Assembly: GCF_965232525.1 (NCBI RefSeq)
Contig: NZ_OZ246980.1
Coordinates: 2,976,001 to 3,040,000, forward strand
DNA: 64,000 nt
Direction of reading: 5' to 3'
DNA from: Bauldia sp965232525
Lineage (GTDB): Bacteria > Pseudomonadota > Alphaproteobacteria > Rhizobiales > Kaistiaceae
The first letter of the stretch is position 1; each line of letters starts with the position of its first letter. This document shows positions 41,941 through 50,602 of the stretch, one piece after another. The notes beneath the pieces were generated by a model. It was not told where the DNA came from. It saw only the letters and a list, made by a program, of their open reading frames with translations, and did not search any database. A program made the position numbers and the translations under genes.

Positions 41941-42093
41941 TTAGCGTCTGCCAGACTTGCGGGCGATTTCCGGAATGTCGTACCGGTTGATGCCCAGATC
42001 GTCCAACTCACGCTGGTTGAGCCTCATCAGCTCATTGTAGGTGTCGCGATACTGCCGCCAATTGCGGTAGGAATCGACCAAACGGTTACTCAT
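41941..42093 (-). CDS. DUF1127 small arginine-rich protein
   Basis: The protein is 50 residues, starting MSNRLVDSYRNWRQYRDTYN and ending with the DUF1127 pattern LDDLGINRYDIPEIARKSGR. AAGGA lies ten bases before ATG 42093. Such mini-proteins (CcaF1 of Rhodobacter is one) are stress-induced, bind RNA and influence turnover of the small RNAs encoded right behind them. The first sRNA-like hairpin starts 13 bases after the stop. The gene is too short for ordinary ORF cut-offs and is easily missed. Confidence 0.9.
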   Translation of the reverse strand: MSNRLVDSYRNWRQYRDTYNELMRLNQRELDDLGINRYDIPEIARKSGRR

Positions 42094-42429
42094 TGCTCTG
42101 TCCTTTCCGTCTCGCCAGCCTCAGCAGAAAGGCTCGGCGATGTCTCTTGTCGACGAGGAAAATAGGCAGGGACCTTGAGTCTGAGGAGAGCGAATTTTCG
42201 CATGACAGCGATGCACTTAATGCAACGCAACATCGTTTCGTCACAAATGCTGCGCTGCGACATAACGGCGCCGCGATGAGGGCTCCATGCCGACGCGGGG
42301 CGGCCGTGATCGCGACACAATCGGCCGATCGGCGATGTTGTTTTGTCGACGCCGAGGGTCGATAATCGGCCGACCGCGCGACATCGCGCTGTCAAGCGCC
42401 GCCCGCCAAAAACATCCGGAAAGCACGCC
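42094..42429. promoter_or_regulatory. Divergent spacer between the DUF1127/sRNA unit and gatB
   Basis: This 336-base region has no credible gene. On the minus strand a weak sigma-70-like pair, TTGTGA (complement at 42241-42246) and CATTAA (complement at 42217-42222) with an 18-base spacer, would start a leader of about 120 bases for the DUF1127 gene. A long 5' leader in front of a 50-residue protein is notable. No RpoH-type promoter was clearly seen. Confidence 0.3.
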
Positions 42430-43908
42430 ATGAACGTCACCACGCGCCCGGACAGCGGCAGGAAGCTGATCCGGGGAGCCACCGGCGATTGGGAAGTCGT
42501 CATCGGCATGGAAGTGCATGCCCAGGTCGCGTCGGAAGCGAAGCTGTTTTCCGGTGCGTCGACGGCGTTCGGTGGCAGTCCGAATTCCCACGTCAGTCTG
42601 GTGGACGCGGCCATGCCGGGCATGCTGCCGGTGATCAACGCCGAGTGCGTGGCGCAGGCCGTGCGCACTGGCCTCGGGCTCAAGGCGAAGATCAACCTCA
42701 CCAGCGTGTTCGACCGCAAGAACTACTTCTATCCGGACCTGCCGCAGGGCTATCAGATCTCCCAGTACAAGCAGCCGATCGTCGGCGAGGGAGCGGTCAC
42801 CGTCGATCTGCCCGACGGGGAGACCTTCACCGTTGGCATCGAGCGCCTGCATCTGGAGCAGGATGCCGGCAAATCGATCCACGACCAGCACGCGACGATG
42901 AGCTTCGTCGATCTCAACCGCTCCGGCGTTGCCTTGATGGAGATCGTCTCCAGACCTGATCTCCGATCATCGGAGGAGGCCAAGGCGTTCCTCACCAAGC
43001 TCAGGGTGATTCTGCGGTATCTCGGCACCTGCGACGGCGACATGGAGAAGGGCAGCCTCCGCGCCGACGTCAACGTTTCCGTGCGCCGGCCGGGCGAGTC
43101 GCTCGGGACCCGCTGCGAGATCAAGAACGTGAACTCGATCCGCTTCGTCGGCCAGGCGATCGATTCCGAAGCCGGGCGGCAGATCGGTGTCATCGAGGAC
43201 GGCGGCACCATCGACCAGGAAACCCGGCTGTTCGATCCCGGCCGTGGCGAAACTCGATCGATGCGGTCCAAGGAGGAAGCGCACGACTATCGCTACTTCC
43301 CCGATCCCGATCTCCTGCCGCTGACGTTCGATCAGGCCTATGTCGACGCGCTGGCCGCAGCGCTGCCCGAACTGCCGGATGCGCGGCAGGCGCGCTTCGT
43401 CTCGGCGTTCGGCTTGAGCCCCTACGATGCCGACGTTCTCGTCGCCGAAAAGGCTAATGCCGACTACTTCGAGACGGTCGCCGCCGGCCGCGACCCCAAG
43501 CTCGCCGCGAATTGGGTGATGAACGAACTGGCTGGCCGGCTCAACCGGGACGGCAAGGCGATCGCCGACAGCCCGATTTCGGCGGAGCAGCTTGGGACCA
43601 TCATCGACCTGATCGCCGAGGGAACCATCTCCGGCAAGATCGCCAAGGACCTGTTCGAGATCGTTTGGGAATCTGGCGGCGACCCACGCGAAGTCGTCGA
43701 AGCCCGCGGCATGAAGCAGGTGACCGACACCGGCGCCATCGAGGCGCTGGTCGATGAGGTGATCGCCGCTAATCCCGACAAGGTCCAAGCGGTTAAGGAT
43801 AAGCCGAACATGCTCGGCTGGTTCGTCGGCCAGGTGATGAAAGCGAGCCAGGGCAGGGCCAACCCCCAAGCGGTCAATGCCTTGCTAAAAGGCAAGCTCG
43901 GCCTCTAG
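42430..43908 (+). CDS. gatB: Asp-tRNA(Asn)/Glu-tRNA(Gln) amidotransferase subunit B
   Basis: The protein has 492 residues from ATG 42430. The kinase-like core carries VIGMEVHAQVASEAKLFSGA, the catalytic/zinc region DRKNYFYPDLPQGYQIS and RLHLEQDAGKS. The C-terminal helical and YqeY-like tail ends with GWFVGQVMKASQGRANP, which binds the tRNA elbow. It activates the misacylated tRNA and transfers ammonia from GatA. gatC and gatA are not in the window. Family length is complete. Confidence 0.95.
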   Translation: MNVTTRPDSGRKLIRGATGDWEVVIGMEVHAQVASEAKLFSGASTAFGGSPNSHVSLVDAAMPGMLPVINAECVAQAVRTGLGLKAKINLTSVFDRKNYFYPDLPQGYQISQYKQPIVGEGAVTVDLPDGETFTVGIERLHLEQDAGKSIHDQHATMSFVDLNRSGVALMEIVSRPDLRSSEEAKAFLTKLRVILRYLGTCDGDMEKGSLRADVNVSVRRPGESLGTRCEIKNVNSIRFVGQAIDSEAGRQIGVIEDGGTIDQETRLFDPGRGETRSMRSKEEAHDYRYFPDPDLLPLTFDQAYVDALAAALPELPDARQARFVSAFGLSPYDADVLVAEKANADYFETVAAGRDPKLAANWVMNELAGRLNRDGKAIADSPISAEQLGTIIDLIAEGTISGKIAKDLFEIVWESGGDPREVVEARGMKQVTDTGAIEALVDEVIAANPDKVQAVKDKPNMLGWFVGQVMKASQGRANPQAVNALLKGKLGL

Positions 43909-43930
43909 GCTGTCGCCCAGGGGGCGGCAT

Positions 43931-44893
43931 ATGGATTTTCATCTCCTTTCAGCTGCCGAGGCCAGGGGTGACAAGCGGGTTTCCGATGAAAGCCTGGCGC
44001 TAGGCTATGCCGTCGGGCTGTTCGGCTGGTTCCTGCTCGGCGGCGTGTTCGTGGCGGGCAAGGCCGGCAGCGCCGAAATGCCGCCGTGGATGTTCGTGTC
44101 GGTGCGACTGTTCATCGCGACGGTCGTTCTGCTGCCGCTTGTCCGGCACCACTTCAAGGACATGCGCGCGTTTCTGCCGAAGTTCGGCCTTCGGGCGCTG
44201 ATCATCGGCGCCATCGGCCTTGGCCTCACGCAGGGCCTTGTTTTCGTCGCCCTGCGCTATACGACCGCCGTCAACTCCGGGATTGTGTTTGCCATCTGTC
44301 CGATGATCACGCTGATCCTGGCGCATACAATACTCCGCGAGGATCTGGGGCCGCTGCAGATCATAGGCTCGATCGTCGCTTTCGCCGGCATCATCGTTAT
44401 CGCGGTGAAGGGCAGCTTTGCTTCGCTTCTGGCCCTCGACATCGGAATCGGCGATCTGCTCGTCCTCGTGGCGGCCTTGTGCTTTTCCATCTACACGGTG
44501 ATGTTGAAGCGCTCTCAGTTCAAGCTCGACCGAATGGCATTGCTCACCATTCTCATGACTGGCGGGTTTCTGCTGTCGCTGCCATTGACCATCTGGGAAG
44601 TGACAAGCGGCGAACATGAGCAGATCGGATGGACCGGCGTGATCGCGATGGCCTATATCGCGATCCCCGGTGGCGCGCTCATGTATCTCATGATCAACTG
44701 GAGCATTGACATTCTCGGAGCCTCACGCGCTGGCGCATTGCTTTATTCTCAGATGGTGTTCACGGCCTTCCTCGCTTGGTTGATCCTCGGTGAGTCGATC
44801 GAGTGGTATCATTTTGTCGGGGCCGGATTGGTCGTCGTCGGGATCGTCGTGATCTCCCGCCATCGGGCCGCCGCCAGCGCGGCCGGCCGCTGA
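43931..44893 (+). CDS. DMT-superfamily transporter (EamA type)
   Basis: The membrane protein has 320 residues and about ten spans arranged as two EamA repeats (about 25-160 and 172-310). Typical features are the short first-repeat end ALIIGAIGLGLTQGLVFVAL and the second-repeat end GAGLVVVGIVVISRHRA. Such proteins export amino acids or other metabolites; substrate cannot be assigned. It starts 22 bases after gatB. ATG 43931 has only a weak ribosome-binding site (GGGGGCGGC). Confidence 0.85.
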   Translation: MDFHLLSAAEARGDKRVSDESLALGYAVGLFGWFLLGGVFVAGKAGSAEMPPWMFVSVRLFIATVVLLPLVRHHFKDMRAFLPKFGLRALIIGAIGLGLTQGLVFVALRYTTAVNSGIVFAICPMITLILAHTILREDLGPLQIIGSIVAFAGIIVIAVKGSFASLLALDIGIGDLLVLVAALCFSIYTVMLKRSQFKLDRMALLTILMTGGFLLSLPLTIWEVTSGEHEQIGWTGVIAMAYIAIPGGALMYLMINWSIDILGASRAGALLYSQMVFTAFLAWLILGESIEWYHFVGAGLVVVGIVVISRHRAAASAAGR

Positions 44894-44906
44894 TCCGCCG
44901 AGCACA

Positions 44907-45566
44907 ATGCAGATCATCCAGACCGAACCAATCGAACTCTACTATTGGTCGACGCCCAACGGTCGCAAGGTGTCGGTCATGCTGGAGGAGCTCGAGGTTC
45001 CCTATACGGTCACCTTCATCGACATCGGCAAGGATGAGCAGTGGACGCCGGCCTATGAGGCGATCTCGCCGAACCACCAGATCCCGGCGATCCGCGACCC
45101 GGAAGGGCCGGGCGGTGATCCGATCACCGTGTTCGAATCCGGTGCCGTCCTCCTCTACCTCGCGCGCAAGTTCGGCCGGTTCTACCCCCAACGTGACGAG
45201 CGGGCCCGCGTGGAAGTCGAGCAATGGCTCATGTTCCAGGTCGGCAGCTTCGGTCCGTTTCTCGGCCAGGCGCATCATTTCAATCTCGCCGCGCCGGAGG
45301 AGATCCCGTACGCGATCGAGCGCTACCGCAAGATCGCCGAACGGCTCTACGGCACGCTCGATCGCCAGTTGACTGGTCGCGAATACATAGCTGGAGATTA
45401 CTCGATCGCCGACATTGCGCTCTACGGCTGGGCGGCCCGTCACAGTCGCCATCGGGTCGATCTCGCCGATTTCCCCGCCGTGCTGCGGTGGTATGACCGC
45501 ATCGGCAGCCGCCCGGCGGTCCGGCGCGGCATGGCGGTGATCAAGCCCGGCCATGTCGACGGCTGA
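44907..45566 (+). CDS. Glutathione S-transferase, nu-class/YfcG-like
   Basis: The protein has 219 residues: an N-terminal thioredoxin-like domain (about 8-90, YYWSTPNGRKVSVMLEELEV), with the TPNGRK motif that replaces the usual catalytic Tyr/Ser in nu-class enzymes, and the cis-Pro segment SPNHQIPAI. The glutathione contact FESGAVLLYLARKFG precedes the all-helical C-terminal domain (about 100-215). Nu-class members often have disulfide-bond reductase activity. It starts 13 bases after the transporter stop. Confidence 0.9.
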   Translation: MQIIQTEPIELYYWSTPNGRKVSVMLEELEVPYTVTFIDIGKDEQWTPAYEAISPNHQIPAIRDPEGPGGDPITVFESGAVLLYLARKFGRFYPQRDERARVEVEQWLMFQVGSFGPFLGQAHHFNLAAPEEIPYAIERYRKIAERLYGTLDRQLTGREYIAGDYSIADIALYGWAARHSRHRVDLADFPAVLRWYDRIGSRPAVRRGMAVIKPGHVDG

Positions 45567-45839
45567 AGCTGATCGGCGCTGCCGTCATGGTGAACGAACG
45601 GTTACCACCTTCGCTCAAACCTTAATCGAAGATGGCGGGAATCGCGGGGTTTGCGGCCCGCCGATTCACGATGATTGCCGCTTCGATAATCCGCCGTTTG
45701 AATAAAATTAAGGTCGAATCTTAGGAGACCCTTCAGGGCCGGCGGCGAAACTCGACGCCAAGGGAAGGGGGATCACAGGGAGGCGTCAAACAACAATCCC
45801 ACCTCCTTCCCGAAGCGATTGGAGCATCGGGAGCTGGCC

Positions 45840-46106
45840 ATGAACGGACCCCAGACACGCACTGCGCCGATGGACGCGGCGGAAGTGGAACCGAATGCCG
45901 ATCGGTTGTTCGACCTCGGCATTCTTCACGCCACGGACAGGGACGGGGAGCCGGATCTCGTGGCGGCTCATATGTGGTTCAACCTGTCGGCTCAACGCGG
46001 CAATCCAGACGCGGCCTATCACCGCCAGCAGATCGCCGACGACATGAGCCAGGCCGAAATCGCCAGCGCCCAGCGCGCCGCCCGCGAGTGGCTGCGCGCC
46101 CACTAA
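45840..46106 (+). CDS. Small Sel1-like repeat protein
   Basis: The protein has 88 residues from ATG 45840, with GGGAG seven bases upstream; the in-frame TTG at 45819 is less likely. The segment LFDLGILHATDRDGEPDLVA followed by AHMWFNLSAQRGNPDAAYHR fits a Sel1 helical repeat, followed by a helix rich in Ala and Gln (AEIASAQRAAREWL). No signal peptide. Single Sel1 proteins are usually protein-interaction adaptors. The upstream spacer 45567-45839 holds no other gene I can see. Confidence 0.65.
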   Translation: MNGPQTRTAPMDAAEVEPNADRLFDLGILHATDRDGEPDLVAAHMWFNLSAQRGNPDAAYHRQQIADDMSQAEIASAQRAAREWLRAH

Positions 46107-46185
46107 GAGCGAAGACGATGAGCCCGACTTGCGGCCGCAACCAGAACACGCTTAGCGGGAGAGCCGAACACCAGTCAACTTTAGC

Positions 46186-46530
46186 TTAGCAGACGACGGT
46201 GACGCTTACGTCGAAATGATGGATTTTCGGATCGACTGTCCCAGCATAGGTGCATAGCTTGTAGCGATGATCGCCGTTGACAGCTGGTGGATGGTTGCAG
46301 GCGACATACAGATTCTCCGATTTGACATCGATTGACTTGGGTAAATACTCTCCAGACCGCCCCTGGCATGTTAGATTTACGTCAACCGGCGGACTATATT
46401 TGACCTCAAGACGGACGTTTTTGCAATCGGTACCAACCAGACAATTCCAATAAAACTGCGAATCCGCAGCGACGGCAGAAAACACACACATGGACAAGAT
46501 CAACCCGAACGTCACTGACAGGGCTTTCAT
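46186..46530 (-). CDS. Secreted cysteine-rich orphan protein, lower-GC than surroundings
   Basis: The protein has 114 residues with a signal peptide (MKALSVTFGLILSMCVFSAVA, cleavage near 21-22). Six cysteines remain in the mature part, enough for three disulfide bonds after export. I recognise no family. GGAGG lies seven bases before ATG 46530. The gene and its flanks (about 46181-46620) are visibly richer in A and T than the rest of the window, and codon choice is less GC-biased, which suggests recent acquisition. Confidence 0.65.
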   Translation of the reverse strand: MKALSVTFGLILSMCVFSAVAADSQFYWNCLVGTDCKNVRLEVKYSPPVDVNLTCQGRSGEYLPKSIDVKSENLYVACNHPPAVNGDHRYKLCTYAGTVDPKIHHFDVSVTVVC

Positions 46531-46622
46531 CGGACGGCCTCCATTTGTCAGTTGAATTCGTCTTCACGAATACTAAACGACCAACCGAAGGAGCTCAACC
46601 GACTTCTGAAATGTGACCCTCG

Positions 46623-48419
46623 TTAGTGGTTGTCGCGGGGGACGCCCATGACCCGGGCGACGTCCTGATACTTCACCGCCGGCTTGAGAACCATGCCCTC
46701 GGCGAACTGGTCGACGATCCCGCGCTGGATCTCTTGCCACGGCGTCTGATGGGCCGGAATCGGGAAGCCGCCTTGCGCTTTCAAAGCCAGCCGCCGCTTG
46801 TCCAGCTCATCCGCGGAGATAAGGATATTCGCCTCTCCGGTGTTGAGGTCGATGCGAACCTGGTCGCCGGTCTGTAAGAGTGCCAGCCCGCCACCGGCGG
46901 CCGCCTCGGGTGAAGCATTGAGGATCGACGGGGAGCCCGACGTACCGGACTGGCGGCCATCGCCGATGCAGGGCAGGGCATGGATGCCGCGTTTGATCAG
47001 CGCGGCCGGCGGCTGCATGTTCACCACCTCGGCCCCGCCGGGATAGCCGATCGGCCCGGTCCCGCGAATGAACAGCAGGCAATACTCGTCGATCTCCAGC
47101 GTCGGATCGTCGATCCGGGCGTGATAGTCCTCCGGCCCGTCGAACACGATGGCGCGACCCTCGAAGGCGTTGGGGCTGTCGGGATTGGACAGATACCGCT
47201 CGCGGAACTCGTCGGAGATCACGCTTGTCTTCATCACCGCCGAGTCGAACAGATTGCCGCGCAGGATGATGAAGCCGGCGTCCTCGACCAGTGGCTTGTC
47301 GAAGGGCACGATCACGTCCGGATCGTCTGAAGTCCGTCCGGCGCAGTTCTCGCCGATCGTTTTGCCGTTCGCGGTGAGCGCGTTCTCGCGGATCAGGCCG
47401 TGACGCATCAACTCACCGACCACCGCCGGCACGCCGCCGGCACGATGGTATTCCTCACCGAGATACTTGCCGGCCGGCTGCAGGTTGACCAGCAATGGCA
47501 CCTTGTGGCCGATCGCCTCCCAGTCCTGGATGTCGAGCGGCACGCCGACGTGGCGGGCAATCGCGTTGATGTGGATCGGCGCGTTGGTCGAGCCGCCGAT
47601 CGCCGAATTGACGACGATGGCGTTCTCGAACGCTTCGCGGGTGAGGATGTCGGACGGCTTGAGGTCCTCCCACACCATCTCCACGGCGCGCTTGCCGGTT
47701 TCGTAGGAAATCTGGCCTCGCTCCCGGTAGGGCGCGGGGATCGCGGCGCAGCCGGGCAGGCTCATGCCGAGCGCCTCGGCGAGCGAGTTCATGGTCGTGG
47801 CCGTGCCCATGGTGTTGCAGTGGCCAACCGACGGCGCCGACGAGGCGACGATTTCGATGAATTCCTCGTAGTCGATCTCCCCGGCCGCCAGTTGCTCGCG
47901 GGCGGCCCAGACGACGGTGCCGGACCCGGTGCGTTCGCCGTGCCACCAGCCGTTGAGCATCGGCCCGCCGGAGAGCACAATCGCCGGCAGGTTCACGGTC
48001 GCAGCGGCCATGATGCAGGCGGGTGTGGTCTTGTCGCAGCCGGTGGTCAGCACCACCCCGTCGATTGGGTAGCCGTAGAGCAGTTCGACCAGGCCGAGAT
48101 AGGCGAGGTTGCGGTCGAGTGCTGCCGTCGGCCGCTTGCCGGTTTCCTGGATCGGGTGAACCGGAAACTCCATGCACAGCCCGCCGGCGGCGGTGATACC
48201 GGCGCGAACCCGGTGGGCGAGATCGAGGTGATGCCGGTTGCACGGTGACAGGTCGGAACCGGTCTGGGCGATGCCGATGATCGGCTTGCCTGATTGCAGT
48301 TCCTCGCGGGTCAGGCCGAAGTTGAGGTAGCGCTCCAGGTAAAGCGCGGTCATCCCGGGATTATCCGGATTGTCGAACCAGAGCTGCGAGCGCAAACGGG
48401 GTTTCTTCTTTTCTTCCAT
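46623..48419 (-). CDS. IlvD/Edd-family sugar-acid dehydratase (probable pentonate dehydratase)
   Basis: The protein has 598 residues from ATG 48419; the frame is open upstream to 48671 but that part has no homology-like character. Iron-sulfur and substrate motifs include SPCNRHHLDLA, TGCDKTTPACIMAA, GHCNTMGTATTM and IGGSTNAPIHINAIARH. The family includes dihydroxyacid, gluconate, arabinonate and xylonate dehydratases. Clustering with AraD1-like and ketoglutarate-semialdehyde-type dehydrogenase genes points to a pentonate such as L-arabinonate. It diverges from the FadR-type regulator. Confidence 0.88.
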   Translation of the reverse strand: MEEKKKPRLRSQLWFDNPDNPGMTALYLERYLNFGLTREELQSGKPIIGIAQTGSDLSPCNRHHLDLAHRVRAGITAAGGLCMEFPVHPIQETGKRPTAALDRNLAYLGLVELLYGYPIDGVVLTTGCDKTTPACIMAAATVNLPAIVLSGGPMLNGWWHGERTGSGTVVWAAREQLAAGEIDYEEFIEIVASSAPSVGHCNTMGTATTMNSLAEALGMSLPGCAAIPAPYRERGQISYETGKRAVEMVWEDLKPSDILTREAFENAIVVNSAIGGSTNAPIHINAIARHVGVPLDIQDWEAIGHKVPLLVNLQPAGKYLGEEYHRAGGVPAVVGELMRHGLIRENALTANGKTIGENCAGRTSDDPDVIVPFDKPLVEDAGFIILRGNLFDSAVMKTSVISDEFRERYLSNPDSPNAFEGRAIVFDGPEDYHARIDDPTLEIDEYCLLFIRGTGPIGYPGGAEVVNMQPPAALIKRGIHALPCIGDGRQSGTSGSPSILNASPEAAAGGGLALLQTGDQVRIDLNTGEANILISADELDKRRLALKAQGGFPIPAHQTPWQEIQRGIVDQFAEGMVLKPAVKYQDVARVMGVPRDNH

Positions 48420-48756
48420 TTCGGTTTTCCTGTTGTCCGCGGCGATCTCACTTGCAGTGTCGCACGCTACAACCCTATCCGGAGGGCTGTCGATCCGTAC
48501 CCAAGCCGAACGGACGATCGCTGCTAACACGATGAAGCCGAAACATACGATGAAAAAACTTTGCTGCCTATCCCGAAACGGGCCGACAGCGGAGCAGAAT
48601 TCCAATATATCGGCGTTTTCGAGAGCGGACGAGAAGTGCTGCGGCAGGTCTCGCATAACTGGAAAACGCAATACGAAACGTCATATGATAACGGATGAGA
48701 CGAAACGAGCGGGTGACGGACTTAAGACGGATGATTGGCCTCCACAGAGATAGTGC
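48420..48756. promoter_or_regulatory. Divergent spacer between dehydratase and regulator genes
   Basis: This 337-base stretch has no credible gene and is poorer in G and C than its flanks. The short palindrome TCATATGA (48681-48688) is a possible half of a FadR-type operator, where such regulators favour TNGTNNNACNA-like sites. No longer symmetric site was found, so the operator assignment is weak. Confidence 0.25.
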
Positions 48757-49503
48757 GTGCTGATGGGGGAAGGTGGCGAGCGAAGCCGGGAGGGCAGCCT
48801 TGCGGAGATGGTCGCCGGTGCGATCGGCCGACGCATTGTCTCCGGCACCTATCAGCCCGGCGAGACCCTGCCGATCGAACCTCGCATCCAGGAAGAATTC
48901 GGCGTATCGCGAACCGCCGTGCGGGAGGCCATCCGGCTCTTGTCGGCCAAGGGACTGACGGTCTCGCGCCCCAAGATCGGCACCAAGGTCCGCCCTACCG
49001 TCGACTGGAACATGCTCGACCCGGAGGTGTTGCGCTGGCAGCTCGATCAGAATCCGAGCGAGGCGTTCATCCATTCGCTGTTCGACATGCGCGATATCAT
49101 CGAGCCGGCTGCCGCGGCGCGCGCGGCCGAACGCGCGACCGAGGAGCAGCTTCGCGCACTTGGCACCGCGATGGACGGCATCGAGAACGAGGAACGCGGG
49201 TCGCCGGCACAGATTGACGCCGACGCCGCGTTTCACATGACCCTGCTCGAGGCGTCGCAGAATCCGATGTTGCGTTCGGTCGGCGCGATGATCGAGTCGG
49301 CGCTGCGGCTGACGTTTTCGATGGGCTGGCAGGGCGGCATGGCCGAGGACGCTGTTGTCCAGCACCGGGACGTCTACGATGCCGTGCGCCAACGGAAGCC
49401 GGACGACGCTTTCCTTGCAATGCGCCGCCTGTTGCGCAATTCCAAGGGCAGCGTTTTCGATGCCATGTGGCTCAGCCGTAACAAGGGTGAGGGGACGCCC
49501 TGA
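48757..49503 (+). CDS. FadR-family (GntR) transcriptional regulator
   Basis: The protein has 248 residues from GTG 48757 (ATG 48763 is also possible). The N-terminal winged helix includes IVSGTYQPGETLPIEPRIQE and SRTAVREAIRLLSAKGLTV. The all-helical FCD ligand domain (about 90-235) keeps metal-ligand positions in DMRDIIEPAAAARAAE, DADAAFHMTLLEAS and the late QHRDVYDAV. FadR/FCD regulators usually repress sugar-acid catabolism until the acid binds, which fits the flanking genes. Confidence 0.88.
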   Translation: MLMGEGGERSREGSLAEMVAGAIGRRIVSGTYQPGETLPIEPRIQEEFGVSRTAVREAIRLLSAKGLTVSRPKIGTKVRPTVDWNMLDPEVLRWQLDQNPSEAFIHSLFDMRDIIEPAAAARAAERATEEQLRALGTAMDGIENEERGSPAQIDADAAFHMTLLEASQNPMLRSVGAMIESALRLTFSMGWQGGMAEDAVVQHRDVYDAVRQRKPDDAFLAMRRLLRNSKGSVFDAMWLSRNKGEGTP

Positions 49504-49560
49504 GCCATCGACGGCCGCGATCGTCGGCGCGTCGCAACCAGACCCGCGAGGAGGAATCGT

Positions 49561-50553
49561 ATGCGCCTGATCCAGGTGAAGAAGGGCCGCAACGGACGAC
49601 AGGTCGTCGCCACCGACGGCGACGCGGCGTGGACCGTCGAGCGGCACGGCAGCGTCTACGACCTGGCGATGGCGGCGATCGCGAAGAAAACGACTATCGA
49701 GGAATTGGTCCGCAGGGCAAAGCGGGGCAGGGCGGTGAAGCCGGCCAGGCTTCTGGAAGCCGGCCGGATCGTCGCGCCGATCCACCATCCCGATCCGGCG
49801 CACCTCATCATCACCGGGACCGGTCTCACCCATCTCGGTTCCGCGGCGACCCGGGATGCCATGCACGCCAAGGTCGCGGCGGTCGAGGAAGCGACGCTCA
49901 CCGACTCGATGCGGATGTTCAAGATGGGCCTCGAGGGCGGCAAGCCGCGCCGCGGTCGCAAGGGCGTTCAGCCGGAGTGGTTCTACAAGGGCGACGGCTC
50001 GTTCGTCGCCGACCCGGGCGAGCCGCTGGTGTCGCCGGCCTTCGCCGAGGACGGTGGCGAGGAGCCCGAGGTCGCGGGCGTCTACATCATCAGTAAGGAC
50101 GGCTCGCCCTTCCGGGTTGGCTTCGTCCTGTTCAACGAATTCTCCGATCATGTCATTGAGCGCCAGAACTATCTGTGGCTGGCCCATTCCAAGCTCAGGC
50201 CCTGCTCGTTCGGACCGGAACTTCTGCTCGGCGATCTGCCGGACGACGTTCGCGGCACCTCGCGCATCCGCAGGGGCAAGAAAACCGTGTTCGACCAGCC
50301 GTTCTTGACCGGCGAGGCGAACATGTCGCACTCGATTGCCAACCTCGAAGCCCACCATTTCAAGTATCCCTGGTTCCGTCGCCCCGGCGATGTTCACATC
50401 CATTCGTTCGGCACCGCGACGCTATCCTTCGCCGCTGGCGTGAAGACCAGAAAGGGCGACGTTTTCGAGATCGAGGCGGAAGAGTTCGGCCTGCCGCTGG
50501 TCAATCCGCTCGCCGTCGGCAAGGCGGAGAAGACCGTCATCAAGGCGCTATAG
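49561..50553 (+). CDS. AraD1/GguC-family protein (fumarylacetoacetate hydrolase-like)
   Basis: The protein has 330 residues from ATG 49561 with GAGGAGG upstream. Sequence landmarks are the opening MRLIQVKKGRNGRQVVATDG, HHPDPAHLIITGTGLTHLGS and the late MSHSIANLEAHHFKYPWF. The group includes GguC of Agrobacterium and proteins proposed to act on 2-keto-3-deoxy-pentonate in the non-phosphorylative L-arabinose route. Its place between the dehydratase and semialdehyde dehydrogenase genes supports the dehydration of keto-deoxypentonate to ketoglutarate semialdehyde. A direct function for this protein is inferred. Confidence 0.8.
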   Translation: MRLIQVKKGRNGRQVVATDGDAAWTVERHGSVYDLAMAAIAKKTTIEELVRRAKRGRAVKPARLLEAGRIVAPIHHPDPAHLIITGTGLTHLGSAATRDAMHAKVAAVEEATLTDSMRMFKMGLEGGKPRRGRKGVQPEWFYKGDGSFVADPGEPLVSPAFAEDGGEEPEVAGVYIISKDGSPFRVGFVLFNEFSDHVIERQNYLWLAHSKLRPCSFGPELLLGDLPDDVRGTSRIRRGKKTVFDQPFLTGEANMSHSIANLEAHHFKYPWFRRPGDVHIHSFGTATLSFAAGVKTRKGDVFEIEAEEFGLPLVNPLAVGKAEKTVIKAL

Positions 50554-50602
50554 GATCGGCCGCCGATCGTCGGCGGTCCGGCAAAACGGGAAGAGTGTTT
50601 CC

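Noticed and set aside
48568..50403. A 611-codon open frame on the minus strand.
   Set aside because: It runs opposite to the FadR-type regulator and AraD1 genes and its translation is low-complexity and Arg/His-rich, typical of a shadow frame.
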